DNA of 64,000 nt, from assembly GCF_021869535.1 (NCBI RefSeq), contig NW_026262679.1, forward strand, positions 43,632,426 through 43,696,425, written 5' to 3'. Shown here piece by piece: positions 11,996-24,079 of this stretch (its first letter is position 1; each line of letters starts with the position of its first letter). The stretch is from Mytilus californianus. Its lineage: Eukaryota > Mollusca > Bivalvia > Mytilida > Mytilidae. The notes under the pieces were generated by a model. It ran no database searches and was not told the origin of the DNA. It saw only the letters and a program-made list of their open reading frames with translations. A program made the position numbers and the translations under genes.

Positions 11996-12325
11996 AATAT
12001 AATAGAGAATGGAAACGGGAAAGTGTCAAAGAAACAACAACCCGACCAAAGAGCAGAAAACAGCCTAAGGCCACCAATGGGTCTTCAACGCAGCGAAAAA
12101 ATTCCGCACCCAGAGGAGGGCTTCAGCTGGCCCTGAAAAATTAAATACACTAGTTCAGCAAAATGAACGCCACACTAAACTCCGAAACATACAAATGAAT
12201 CAAAATTTAAAAAAACAACACACAAGACTAACAAAGGCTAGAGGTTCTTGACTAAGGACAGGTGCAAAAACGCGACAGGGTTAAACATTTGTGAAATCTC
12301 AGTCCTCCCCTAATACATCTAGCCA
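11996..12325 (-). repeat. Divergent tail A-like repeat
   Basis: Minus-strand copy recognisable from CAAAGAAACAACAACCCGAC, GACTAAGGACAGGTGCAAAA and TCAGTCCTCCCC. It belongs to a different subfamily from the other tails, and the terminal GGATAGTTGTCTC block is absent. Confidence 0.55.
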
Positions 12326-13911
12326 ATGTGGAATAAACAAACAGCAATACGCACATAAAATCTCAGTTTAAAAGAAGTCCGGGTCCGATTTTTGAATAGG
12401 TAACAGAGGAAACTAAGCAAAATGACAATGATCAACATAAATTAAAAAAGACTACTAGAAGTTACTGACATGCCAGCTCCAGACCTCAATAACACTGATC
12501 GAAAGTTTATTTCTATGTTAGTCTCATAACCACAGGTATCTTATCGTATACCGGTCTATATATTTTTCTTTCTTTCTTTAAAATCGTTTTTATCGAATTT
12601 AGATATATTCTATTAGTTCGCATGTACTTTCTTTAATTCTTACTACTATTCTATTTGGCGAAGAGGACTGGTTTTTAACATCCCAATTTAAATTTAATTC
12701 AATTTGTACATGATCTGCCAAGTAAGTATAAAATCATCAGTTTTGAATTATTGCACTGAGAGTAGACTTCCGCTACTTACTGCATAATCACACAAGTACA
12801 TGTATATAGTAACCAAGGCTGTCTCGTATTAATCTTCTATTTAGAGGCACATGTGTTATAATTGGTTGATTTGCAAATTTTATCCTCCCCCCTCTTAAAA
12901 AATAAAAATAAAAACAAGACTGGTCAAATATTTTGGCATCACCCGTGATCTGATTTATTGGATATTTTTATTATTTTATTGCTTATGTTTGCATGTATAA
13001 CGCTTTGCCATGTTTGTGCTTACTTTTATGTGTGCTTTCTCTATTTTCAATTTGCTTGCATGATTGCGTTTACATGTTTTTTTTTATATGTTTGCGTGTA
13101 TTTGGTTAAAAGCTCTCTAGAGTTTATGTTTGTAGTTTAAGATATTAAAGATATTTAAGGCAACCGATAGTTTTAAGGGAGTTAACTCTTGGCGCGTTGT
13201 ACAAAAATATAAAATTTCAAAAAACTTGGAACCACACACTTTATCGGAGAAATTTCATTGTATATATAGCAGTTTGACAAACACTAATTTTGATCATTGA
13301 GAAGCTTTATATTTCCTTAACAATAGAACTTGATTAAAACGTTCAGCTGATTTTTACAGAGTTATCTCCCTGTAGTGTGCGTTTGAATTTCCACAAGACG
13401 TCAAATTCGGTGGGACGTCATGCGTGTAATTTTCCGTAATAACTTTATAAATCTTTTCAAAAATTACCACAGCTATACTTTGAGGTTTCTACAACATTAT
13501 GTTGTTTTTCTGAATATTTACTAACCATAATTTTATAAATGCTTTTGGTGACTTGTTTTAAAATTGTAATTTCGGTATATGTTGGAAAATTGAGAGATAA
13601 ATAAAAAGGACACATAAATCAAAACCAAAGTTATGGGGAAATAAAGGTAACATGTCCCGTCTTCAAGATATAAATTCAATCATGTTTGCTAGATCAAAAC
13701 TTAGGAAAAAATTTCGAAACGATTGTAAAGTTTTTTTCAACTTTTATCATTTACCCTAATAACAGTTCGATTTTATGAATAAATGTGAAATTCTTAAATA
13801 AGATTAAAATGTGAATAAAAGAATGTTTTGGGGGTATGTCAATGAAACAGCAGCCCAACAACCAAAACAAAAAAAAAACAAATAAATGGGGAATGCGTCC
13901 ATGGGACACAG
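12326..13911. other. No gene seen
   Basis: AT-rich. A short hydrophobic 60-codon frame at 12958-13140 has no family signature. 13160-13400 contains GGAGTTAACTC and GAGTTATCTCCC words typical of molluscan noncoding repeats. Confidence 0.4.
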
Positions 13912-14596
13912 ATGATGCCCCCGCTTGCATATCATATAAAGTTATAAAGGGACATAACTGAAGAACGGTAAATGTGACTCTACCCAAATTTGTACTGATC
14001 TGAGTTTTGTGGTAATAAGTATTGTGTATAAGTTTCATAAAATTTGGTTGAGGCAAACTTAAGTTAGAGAACGGAAACGAAAAATTCAGCAATTTTTCCC
14101 TTTGTAAAGGGGCATAACTCTAGAACAGTTAAAGTGACACCAACAAAATTCAAACTTGATCTGTATTTTGTAGTAATAAGCACTGTGTATAAGTTTCATA
14201 ACATTTGGTTGAGGCTAACTTAAGTAAGAGAACGGAAACGTAAAATTCAGCAATTTTCCCATTTGTGAAGGGGCATAACTCTAGAACAGTTAAAGTGACA
14301 CCAACAAAATTCAAACTTGATCTGTGTTTTGTAGTAATAAGCACTGTGTATAAGTTTCATAACATTTGGTTGAGGCAAACTAAAGTTAGAGAACGGAAAC
14401 GAAAAATTCAGCAATTTTTCCATTTGTAAAGGGGCATAGCTCTAGAACAGTTAAAGTGACTCCACCAAAATTCAAACTTGATCTGTGTTTTTGTTGTAAT
14501 AAGCACTGTGTATACGTTTCATAACATTTGGTTGTGGCAAACTAAAAAAACAGACGGACAAGGGTAAAACTTAATGCCCCCTTGGCGGGGGCATAA
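13912..14596. repeat. Molluscan element with four 161-bp tandem units and TGCCCCCGC/GCGGGGGCA ends
   Basis: Four diverged units start near 13951, 14111, 14272 and 14433 (period 160-161 bp), each beginning GGGRCATAACT and containing GTGTATAAGTTTCATAA and TTTGGTTGAGGCAAAC. The block is bounded by TGCCCCCGC (about 13916-13924) and GCGGGGGCA (about 14585-14593), preceded by CAGACGGACAAGGGTAAAAC. This layout of unique ends around about 160-bp tandem units resembles known bivalve non-autonomous elements. The frames inside are not genes. Confidence 0.75.
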
Positions 14597-16950
14597 AAAT
14601 GTAGAGGTCAACATATGGTCTTACACAATACACGACCGCGGCATGTCTAACTCTAAATTGCCGCGAGACTTTAAATTAAGCCGTAAAGAAATTCAACAGT
14701 CTGCAATAACTATACATGAAATGTTTCTCAGTTGGAATATGAACAGAATAAAAAGAGAGGGGTACTTCTGATACAGATTGTTTTTTTCGAGATTTTATGG
14801 TAAAATGAATATCCCACTTTGAGCATCTTATCCGTAATTTTAAGCATGGCCTGAATAATTTACTAGTCATTCTTGTATGTATTTATTTTCTTTTTATTTG
14901 GACTTCAAAATAAACCCAATCTTATTAATTTATGACGAAGAATATCGATTCAATTTTTTTTATAAATTTGTAATTTTTTTTTTACAAAAGTGCAAAAATA
15001 CCCAATTTTCAGTCTCAATTTTCTCACGGTGACCTTTGTTTTAAATTTTTATTTTTGTATAACTCCCCCCGGCCTACAACAATAGATCTCCCTTTATATC
15101 AATCCAGGCTCTCTCTCCGGGTACTCAGGCTTCCTCCGCCAATAAAAACTAACAGTCGCGATGAAGCCAAGAATGCAGAAAGTGACTTTAAACACCATCA
15201 AACAATCATTCAATAAATCCTTCCATACCGTGAATATAAGATGCCTTTGACACAAATACGAAAGTTATAATTATATGCGGTCTAGTTTTAACAAAACACG
15301 GTTCGACATAATTCAATAGAGCTTGGTAACAAGAAGATAAGGCTCGTAGAGCAGAGAAAAAGCCCCATTCTTGTGAATGCCATCTACTGCTTGAATAGGA
15401 ATATACACACACGAAAGGGTTTGGGTTCTAAAGGAAATTTTGCCCGGATAGGTATAACCAGAAGTCCATTACTAGGGGAACCAATTCTGGTATAATATAA
15501 CAAATAGTTATGTTTCTTAATTCAGATAAAACAATAAAAAGAAAACCTTATTCACTATTATTATCTATTGTGTTAACTTCCATGTACGGTATGGATAATG
15601 TCTCATTTAAAATGTCTAAAAGATATCAAGTGAAGCTACTAGTATAGTTTATGACAATCAACGTCTTTAATGTTTTTGCATATCTTATCGCATACGGGTA
15701 CCACAATTTTTAAAACTTCTCAGCCAATATCCTGAAACACTTCCGAAGTATTTCTTACGGATTGACGTCTAATGGCAGTAACGATTCTTCCATTCAATTC
15801 TGGTTACCAAAAATGCATGAAATCAGATTCATACGATTGAGACAGAAACCAGACAATATTGAACAATATACAATATATTCTTTCCGCCATTCCAATAGTC
15901 CACAATCTTGTTTGAATTGTAGATTTTACCCTTTAAGGACTTAAAGTAACATGGAGGAAGTTTTTTGTTCAACAACAAAAAAATATCACCAGATTATCAT
16001 GCTTGTATCAAATTTTACAGTTTACAAAATTATAAAACTAAAAAAATATTTTAAGGTATTTTGAGTTTATTTCATCATCATTATTTTGATTTTTGTAAAG
16101 CAGGGTTTCCATTTTATAACTGTGTAATACCATTTGATCATCTTTTACTAGATCATTTCAGCGAAAATTCATTTCAATATTTTTCAATCGGTGTTTTTTT
16201 AAGATTTTGTTAAGGTGAAAGCTATACATGTATAAATTTATACATAGTTATGTTATTTTCAGAATGAAATCTCTAGATTCGAAATTAGATGTTCACTGGA
16301 CAAAACATTCCTCATATTAGGTGTCAAAGCAATATATCAATCAAAGCATTCCATATTTTTTTAAACAAACAAACAAACAAACAAACCAATATTATTGATA
16401 ATCCATTTTTTTATTATTCCGACTACTGAAGATTGCAAGAAAGTCATGTTGATAGAAACTTCGCTCAACAAACATAGTTTTATATGACGACAAGTATATT
16501 CTACTGGACAAATGTTAAAATATTATATCATAGGCTAATTATTCGTCAACTGATATTATAGAATACATTCTATGTATCCACAGACTGTTCATGTAAGCAT
16601 CGTATATATGTTTCTTAGCTGTCATCTTTAAAGTCATTCAATACTTTCTTGGAAACGTCCTGTATCTGAAACAATGTCAAAAATGTCAAAAGTAAAGCAA
16701 AAAACAAAGTATCGTCTACAAATGAAAAATAATGCTAGAAACTTATTTTGCGTCTTATTTCGGGTTTTTTCTTTTAAAAAAATATGTGGAGATTCACATT
16801 TCGAGGAAATTTACATTCATAGCTACTTTAATGCAACGTATACGTAAATTCAGAGATATTTCGGATTTTATTGAAATTTTGGATGCATTTAAAACTCGTT
16901 GAACTGCATGCAAATATAGAAATATTGGCAAAAGATATGCATTTTTGAAT
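14597..16950. other. No gene seen; one bivalve repeat fragment at 15065-15195
   Basis: 15065-15195 on the minus strand carries GGCGGAGGAAGCCTGAGTAC followed by CCGGAGAGA, preceded by GGTGTTTAAAGTCACTTTC, a common bivalve repeat. The rest is AT-rich with an (AAAC)n run near 16363-16385. I see no coding exon. Confidence 0.45.
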
Positions 16951-16954
16951 TTGA

Positions 16955-17165
16955 TGCGACTGTCATACAAGTGAGAGTTTAGCTAGCTATAAAACCAGGT
17001 TCAATCCACCATTTTCTACATAAGAAAATGCCTGTACCAAGTCAGGAATATGACAGTTGTTATCCATTCGTTTGATGTGTTTGAGCTTTTGATTTTGCCA
17101 TTTGATTAGGGACTTTCCTTTTTGAATTTTCCTCGGAGTTCAGTATTTTTGTGATTTTACTTTTT
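16955..17165 (+). repeat. Repeat B copy
   Basis: Carries GACTGTCATACAAGTGAGAG, TTTAGCTAGCTATAAAACCA and GCCTGTACCAAGTCAGGAAT. Other copies are at 37725-37875 and 55520-55735. It is probably the 3-prime end of a separate retroelement family. Confidence 0.75.
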
Positions 17166-17404
17166 TTTTGGCACTTTGAATTATGTTTTCTCGAAAATGC
17201 GTCCACAGAATTTTGATTAAAAAAATAATAACAAATCTGGCACTTTACAATAAAATAATGTTTACCATATTATATACATATATTTCACAAATATGTGATT
17301 CTGCACTTTTTGATGAAAAGCGTTTTGTAATTTTGAAATTAAATGAAGTATTCACCAATAAAGTGTTTTGTTTAATACTGTGTTGTTTTTATCTGTGTCA
17401 TTGA

Positions 17405-17488
17405 AGTTTATCCAATTGTCTGAGAATATCACCTCAGTACCCATATCGTCCTGAACACACATGACATATTTGCCACTGGACGTTAATG
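17405..17488 (+). repeat. Repeat E end fragment
   Basis: TTTATCCAATTGTCTGAGAA and CATATTTGCCACTGGACGTTAA match the end of the longer repeat E copy at 23370-24060 and the short piece at 38826-38880. Confidence 0.7.
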
Positions 17489-17492
17489 TTAA

Positions 17493-17929
17493 GGTTGCAC
17501 TTTGTAAATACAGCTGTTGCACAAACCACGCCTCTTTTGAGGAGATATATGATATTCATAGATATTTTGTCTTGTTTACCTACTGGTTCCCAGATATGAT
17601 CTCTACAGATACAACTTGGGAATTTTACCAGTGTAAATACACATGGATAGCGGCCAAATTATATTCCTAGGAAGACCCAAGGTGAAGGGAGGGGTAGTAC
17701 AGAATTTTAGTGTAATTTTAAACTCTTAGAAGTTCGCGGCATATAAATGGTGAAAATATGCCGTACAGCCCTATGTTTTGACCTTTAAAAAAATAGTAAC
17801 TTGCAAAATGAACTTTCTAGTCTAGGATATAATTTTTTACGAAAATTCATAGTGAGAAGTCGCACAGTTTAAGCCATGAAAGGAGTTCCTATGGGAAATT
17901 GCATTGCCTATATTTACAGAAGTGCAACC
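17493..17929. mobile_element. TTAA-flanked MITE (first link of a chain)
   Basis: Ends are GGTTGCACTTTGTAAATA (from 17493) and TATTTACAGAAGTGCAACC (to 17929), inverted with one indel. TTAA stands on each side (17489-17492 and 17930-17933). It is 437 bp with no coding capacity. The right TTAA is shared with the next element. Confidence 0.8.
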
Positions 17930-19384
17930 TTAAAGGGAAATCACACTATTTATACTACTAATAATAATTCATTGAAATTTTGCATGTAGACAGATCATAC
18001 TTCTTAAGATATTTTAGGCGAAAAAAAAATTGGGGTCACCGATGTTGTTTTCGAGATATGACGTCATCAAAACTTAAAGAATCGCGTTATAACGAAATAT
18101 AGAAAGACCGCTCTAAATTGTTAAAAAAAGACAAACTTATTGAAAAACTATGTTTAACTGGAATAACAAAAACAGTCAAATGTAACTTGTACCTTATGAA
18201 CATTTATTTGTCTCGGTTTCCTTATTTTTGAAGACATTTGAACATTTCCCGCCATTTTTAATTGCTATTTATAATAGATTTTTCTTGAAATAAAAAAAAT
18301 CTACTAATGTTTTCCCCTTCAAACTTCTGCAAAAGTTGCAGCTTCAGGGAAGATTTTAAAAGCATAAATAAAAAAGGGGGGTCACCGATGTTTTAAATCC
18401 GCTAAAACGGAAATAATCTTTATTATTGAATTTTGGCGGGAACTATAACCTTTTAACGTTATAGAACGACGTTGCTGGCATAACAGCATTTCTTGCAACT
18501 CTTGGGTTGAATTAAACCTTTTCACTACAAAATATAATATCATTTTTGAACATTTTTTAAGGTATTTTGATTATTCATTGATATCTTTATCAATCTATCG
18601 AATCGTTAAACATAGATACAATAACAGTTTATTATAAAGTAATTGTCAAAGTTGAAGTCATCTCATTTTTTTAATTGCATTTGTTGTATGGGGAAAACGA
18701 ATGTTTGCCTCATGCCGTATTATAGAAATAATTTTCGGCTTCCAGATAAAGAATCTTCTACCTCGGAAGACTGAGGGTATCCGGGCTGAAAAGTAACACG
18801 TTCCTTTTAGACTGCAGGCAGAATAATTTCGTTACCATAATTTCACTAGCTTGTCCATTCGCACCGGGAAGATAAAACCTGAAATGCTGTGTTAAAAATG
18901 CCACAAACTCAGCACTTTAAAAGAAACCTATTTTCGGTAGGAATTTAAAATTGGTTCCGTAATTACACAACGCTTCATAATTTATTCGAACTGTGGAAAC
19001 CAAATTTTTTTCTGAGTTCTATCATCCCGCACCCATTTTTCATACATCGTTTCATGTTCATTGTACATAATATGTTCAATGTTCATCGCCTGTGTATTAA
19101 AACTTTATGTACATGTATTACGTATATTCTATTACCGTTCGATTAATCGCTCAACGTTGGTATGTTATGAGAAATACAATGCATCTGATAATTTAGAGTT
19201 AATTGACAATAAAATACACATCGCCATATTGATATCAGGAACATATAATGTTCCCAGTTGATGTATTTAAAAAAATCTTTTAATTTGTAATAAACGGATC
19301 TAGTTTTTTTTCTTGTTCTGCTACATCTATCCGTGTTTCTGTGGACATGTCGATATATTTTATCTAACTCTAGTTTTATATCGA

Positions 19385-20035
19385 GCCTTCGACTTTAGTC
19401 GAAAAAGCGAGACATAGCGATCCTACATTCCGTCGTCGGCGTCGTCGTCGGCGGCGGCGGCGTCCACAAATATTCACTCTGTGGTTAAAGTTTTTGAAGT
19501 TTTAATAAATTTCTTAAACTATCCTGGATTTCTACCAAACTTGGACAGAAGCTTGTTTATGATCACAAGATAGTATCCAGAAATAAATTTTGTAAAAAAA
19601 AAATCTATTTTTTCCGTATTTTACTTATAAATTGACTTAGTTTTTCTGCTAGGAAACAATACATTCACTCTGTGGTTAAAGTTTTTAAGATTTCAATAAC
19701 TTTCTTAAACTATCCTGGATATGTACCAAACTTGGATAGAAGCTTGCTTATGATCAAAAGCTTGTATCTCGAAGGAAATTTTGTCAAAATTTTGTACCTG
19801 TTTATCCGTATTTTACTTATAAATGGACTTAGTTTTTCTTCCAGTCAACATTACATACAGTATGCAGTTAAAGTTTTTAAAACATTTATTAGATCCATAA
19901 ACTATCCTAGATTTATACCAAACTTGGACAGAAGCTTCTTACAATCAAAAGATAGTATCGAGAGGAATATTTTTATTGATTTTTTTTCTCATTTTTGTTG
20001 AGCCTGCGATTAACAGCAAAAGTAGGCGAGACATT
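19385..20035. repeat. Tandem-repeat-bearing element with GAGCCT...GCGAGACA motif at both ends
   Basis: Three diverged units start near 19472, 19673 and 19851, each with CACTCTGTGGTTAAAG, AACTATCCTGGAT and AAACTTGGACAGAAGC. Both edges carry a related motif: GAGCCTTCGACTTTAGTCGA with AAAAGCGAGACA at left, and GAGCCTGCGATTAACAGC with AGGCGAGACA at right. It is noncoding; the 109-codon frame inside is a by-product of the repeats. Confidence 0.7.
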
Positions 20036-21292
20036 GGGTTCCGTGGAACCCTTACGAATTTTTTTATCAGATGACAAATGAGAGTGTTGATAACCTTTGA
20101 TGTAGAATAAGAGTTCGAGTTCCAGCTAAATTTAGAGTTTTATTTTTTGTTCGAATGTTAATTCGAGTAGGAGTTCTAGTTGAAGCTCGAGTTCCACTTA
20201 GAAACTTCCGAGTTATACTGTAAGATAGAATAAATTCTGGTAAGAGTTAAAATTTTGAGATCTGAGATCCGATGAAATTAAAAGAAAGATTGCAGTTTCT
20301 AATTTCTGTTGGTGCACCTCTCTTTCTTGAATTGTATATTCTTTTATCACATTTATGTTTCAGTATGGTATAGCCTATATACTTTTTTTTGCCAAAACTG
20401 ATTAATGATAGGTAATTGGAAAATAACTGATTGATTGTGTGTGCCACTTTCAGCACTCTGCTATATCATGTTGGCCATTTTTTTTTAAAGAACCAAGGTA
20501 TCAAGAGTAAATCAGCTACCTTAAACAAATGGTTGACCTTTATTATACAGTCATGATCGGAATCTGACAATCTCCCTATATCGCTGTTTGTTGACATGCA
20601 AGTGATCACATTGAGTGATCTGAACACGAACTAACATCTGAACTACTAGTTTTTGTTTTGTTTTTGTTTTCGTTTTTTTTCTTGATTTTTGCAAAACTTT
20701 CAGTGGCAAATATTACATGAATATCAGCACAAATTTTTTTTCTATATGAGATGAATACTCCTTCACAAGACGGACCTTAATGTGATGGTTACAGATTAGC
20801 ACTCTGAAAGACATGTTACTCTACATAAATACATGTGTGTGTATTAAATATTTCTCTTGTTGGAGTCTTGTAAAGCCAAATATACAGTGTGGATTTTTTG
20901 TTGTTGTTGTTGTAGACAGTACGGTCATCAATAGTACAAAAATAACTAGGCATAGTGTTTGATATTCCCAGATTGCTCTGACGTCTAGCGGCCTTATTTT
21001 TTAACTTGCTGGTCGTACAGTTCGCTATAATTGACAGTTTGAAGAAATACTACAAAATATGATTTTTTTTTGTGCCCAAATTATGTAAGCCTGTACAAAG
21101 CATTAAAGGAAGATTGAGTATAATGTACAATATAATACGGTGCTAAATTTTCTTTGATTTCGACAGACAGCAACCGATGTAAAATTTTGTATGCTTCTTT
21201 TACAGTGATGTTTAACTGGCGTTATTCTTATATAACGTTTGATATTTCAACAAATATGATTACTCTACGAATCACTCGTGTTCATGTGTTTG

Positions 21293-21324
21293 TGCCCCCA
21301 TACCCCCCTTCCCAAAAAAAAAAA

Positions 21325-21355
<31 letters not shown>

Positions 21356-21356
21356 G
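21293..21356. repeat. Poly-A and (GA)n microsatellite
   Basis: An A run (about 21315-21328) followed by about 13 GA units (21330-21355). Confidence 0.95.
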
Positions 21357-21674
21357 CGTTTGACACCAAAGGAACATCGAAACTCATTGTTCTTATTTAC
21401 ATCCCTCTGTTGGACAGAAAACTACAAATTCCGGAAGCTGTATGCTTACATGCTGTTACTCTTGGTATATTGTTATTTTTTCCAGTGTATTCCCACATAC
21501 CGCATCGCGACGATATGCTGCCAACAGTTGGGTTACACTAATGACAGGACAATTGCCCGTATTGACCGGATGAGATATAAATAGTCAGAACTTTTTTGTT
21601 ATTTGATAGATTATTTTAATATTTGAAGACCTTAGAAATATTAGACTACATTTTATGAATATTTAACAAAAAAA

Positions 21675-22165
21675 AGTTGACCGGACGGATTTCACACTCA
21701 CTGATGTACGCTTTACAATATTGAACTGATCGACAAAAAGTGTTACTAGTAATATCTCTTTTGTTTTACAATATTTTTTCATACAACTAAGAAATCTGCG
21801 ATATTAATAGTTATCTTACATGAACATTTAAACTTCATAGTAAAACAAAATGTTTTTCTAAAAAAAAAAGGTTGACCGGACGGATTTCACATTCGCCGAT
21901 GTACGCTTTGATTATACTGAAATGATCGACAAAAAGTGTTATATCTCTTTTGTTTTTAAATATTTTTTTTCTTCGTGAAACTAAAAAATCTGCGAGATCA
22001 ATAAATATGTTAATATAAGAAAATATAAACTTTCCAGTAAATAAAAAAAGTTTTTCTACAAAAAAAAGTTGAGCTGACGGATTTCGCTACAAATAATAAA
22101 GACCAGATCAACAAAAAATGTTGATATTTCTCATATCTAACAATATTTTTCGGTGAAATTAATAA
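21675..22165. repeat. Tandem array of about 193-bp units
   Basis: Two and a half units marked by AAAAAGTTGACCGGACGGAT with TTCACA (near 21672, 21870 and, degenerate, 22066) and by ATCGACAAAAAGTGTTA with ATATCTCTTTTGTTTT. It lies inside the 4.6-kb TTAA-flanked element. Confidence 0.75.
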
Positions 22166-22547
22166 ACCTTTAAGAAAAATAATTGTAAAAATGGTATCGT
22201 ATGTAAATACTAACTCAATAATAATAATAATAATATCTTTATTTAAAGAGAGTAACTCATTTGAATTAAACCCAAATGTAAGGTAATTCAATACCATATC
22301 AAGACCACTTTCGGCTATTTTTTTGCCATACATTTTGTCCGTTTCGAGTAGCATTTTCATTTTTTGCACTTAAATCAAAACGTCATTTGCTTTCTCTTGA
22401 TTTAGTGAACGTCCCTTTGAGCGGGCCGCCATTTTAGAAATTAGCAACCTTTACGACGGACTCGAAACGGCGACGTCATAATACGGTCACGACACTATAG
22501 TGGCGCCGAGAGCGATGCGTATAAACAATAGTGTGATTTCCCTTTAA

Positions 22548-23159
22548 GGTAGATGGGGTGTCTAAATTATAATCCATAGAATTTTTTAATAATTTGCCAA
22601 AATGAAGTTTATATCAAGCTTTTTAAAAAAAAATGATAAAAAGAATGGGTCACGGGGCTTATTTTCACGCTACAGGTTGTTCAAAATTAACAGATTTTGT
22701 ATAGATTATGCATGGAAAACCCAATTTTCTGCCATAAAACGAAAACTACACCATAGAATTTTGAGATAAAATATAAGAAGATAGCTTTAATAGTATGCTT
22801 TCAGATAAGAAAAAGAAAAAATGGGGTCACCGGACCCGTTTTCTTGCTACATAATAAAATAGGTAAATTCCTAACACAATCTATTGTAAAAGTACCTTTA
22901 TCTGAATTATCTGCCCTTACATTTGAGTTGCCTCCCCTTATGTGGCAAAGTTGGAAAAGATTGAATCAAACAAAAGTTTTCTGTTTTTTGTAAAATACAA
23001 CCATAAATATGATAAAACATGTCATTTTCTATATTGAAATGAAAATTCTTACACATGAATTACCTACTAATCTCAAAATTTGCACATTCTATTAAAGATC
23101 TAGACCGATTGTTTTCAGGTATTACAAAATCCAAGATGGAGGAAGACACCCTATCTACC
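22548..23159. mobile_element. TTAA-type MITE, 612 bp
   Basis: Ends GGTAGATGGGGTGTCT (22548) and AGACACCCTATCTACC (to 23159) are inverted with one mismatch. The left TTAA (22544-22547) is shared with the 4.6-kb element. On the right the site reads TAA, one T short. It contains two ATGGGGTCACCGG-like words and no gene. Confidence 0.78.
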
Positions 23160-23162
23160 TAA

Positions 23163-23200
23163 AGGGCATCCGATACAGTTTCATGCTGGATTGTCATTTT
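23163..23200 (+). repeat. End fragment of GGGCA-type TTAA MITE
   Basis: AAAGGGCATCCGATACAGTT matches the reverse complement of the right end at 27331-27352. Only this end is present, fused to the preceding MITE. Confidence 0.55.
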
Positions 23201-23369
23201 CATCATTTTGAAATGTGTGGTAGGCCAAAGTGTTTTGTTTAAAACTTTGTTGTTTTACAGCGGATGACCGTGAGGGCATTCCGGTGTTATGTTACCACAG
23301 ACATTTCTACCCACATGACTTGCGTTTTTGACTGATAACCGAACGTAATTTCGTATAATTACGCGGATA

Positions 23370-23487
23370 TTATCGAGTGCAAAATAACATTCCTTATCGC
23401 TTGTTATATATTAATTTCATCAATAAAAATTCATGAAAATAATTTTTAAGAACATAGATAAATGATATGAAAATGTTTTGTCGTGAG

Positions 23488-23539
<52 letters not shown>

Positions 23540-24060
23540 ATAACAAATCAAGAATACCGAAAATTTGTGTTAACGCATGCGGAAGAATATCGCAAGAACG
23601 TTTTGTAACAAACGCGGGAAAATATGAATTCCTACTCAAATCCAATCTATTAGAAAAAACGAATTATAACAGAAGAATGTCCACCATGCACTTGCACTGC
23701 ACTATCATTAGAATAGTAGAATAGAATGATATACAAATGGATTGAAATTATATATAACTGTTATACAAATATTAATATAATATATAACAACAAACTGTAA
23801 GAGTATACTGATAACAAATGATTATATCACTACAATATAATAGTTATTACGGTGAGGTTAGATTCCCTGTCATTTATTCATCATCCACACAGGAACTAGT
23901 CTCAGATAAAAATATATCTGTGTACCTTAACCTAACTTTCAGGTAAAGAGATGTGATTTTTTTCTGAGACAAGTGCTTGTGACCATTTATCCAATTGTCT
24001 GAGAATATCACCTACCCATATCGTCCCGAACATACATGAAACATTTGCCACTGGAAGCAA
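23370..24060 (+). repeat. Repeat E, long copy with internal (TA)n
   Basis: Matches 40960-41480 in reverse: GCAAAATAACATTCCTTATC, GCATGCGGAAGAATATC, TAGTTATTACGGTGAGGTTA, CCTGTCATTTATTCATCATC and TTTTTTTCTGAGACAAGTGC. A (TA)n microsatellite occupies 23490-23537. It ends TTTGCCACTGG, about 20 bp from the exon 7 donor. Frames in it are not genes. Confidence 0.78.
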
Positions 24061-24079
24061 CAATCAATCAATCACCTAC

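Larger units (their letters stand above)
17934..22543. mobile_element. 4.6-kb TTAA-flanked terminal-inverted-repeat element with nested repeats
   Basis: Ends AGGGAAATCACACTATT (17934) and its exact reverse complement ending at 22543, flanked by TTAA at 17930-17933 and 22544-22547. TTAA duplications are used by piggyBac and Kolobok transposons. At 4610 bp it could be an old autonomous copy, but no transposase is readable. Nested in it are a tandem-repeat element (19385-20035), a GA microsatellite and a 193-bp tandem array (21675-22165). A 20-codon frame starting MAARSKGR (22432-22370, minus) near the right end might be the relic of a coding start. The two ends could also come from independent insertions. 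Confidence 0.6.

Noticed and set aside
15206..15412. Minus-strand frame MCVYSYSSSRWHSQEW as a last exon of the KY-like gene
   Set aside because: No helical pattern or convincing acceptor, and it abuts a bivalve repeat; phase alone is not enough.
22010..22369. 119-residue minus-strand protein
   Set aside because: Most of it is AT-rich tandem repeat and an (AAT)n run; only the first 45 residues look protein-like and are discussed with the 4.6-kb element.
23394..23724. Overlapping frames with YIYIYI runs on both strands
   Set aside because: Products of the (TA)n microsatellite inside repeat E.
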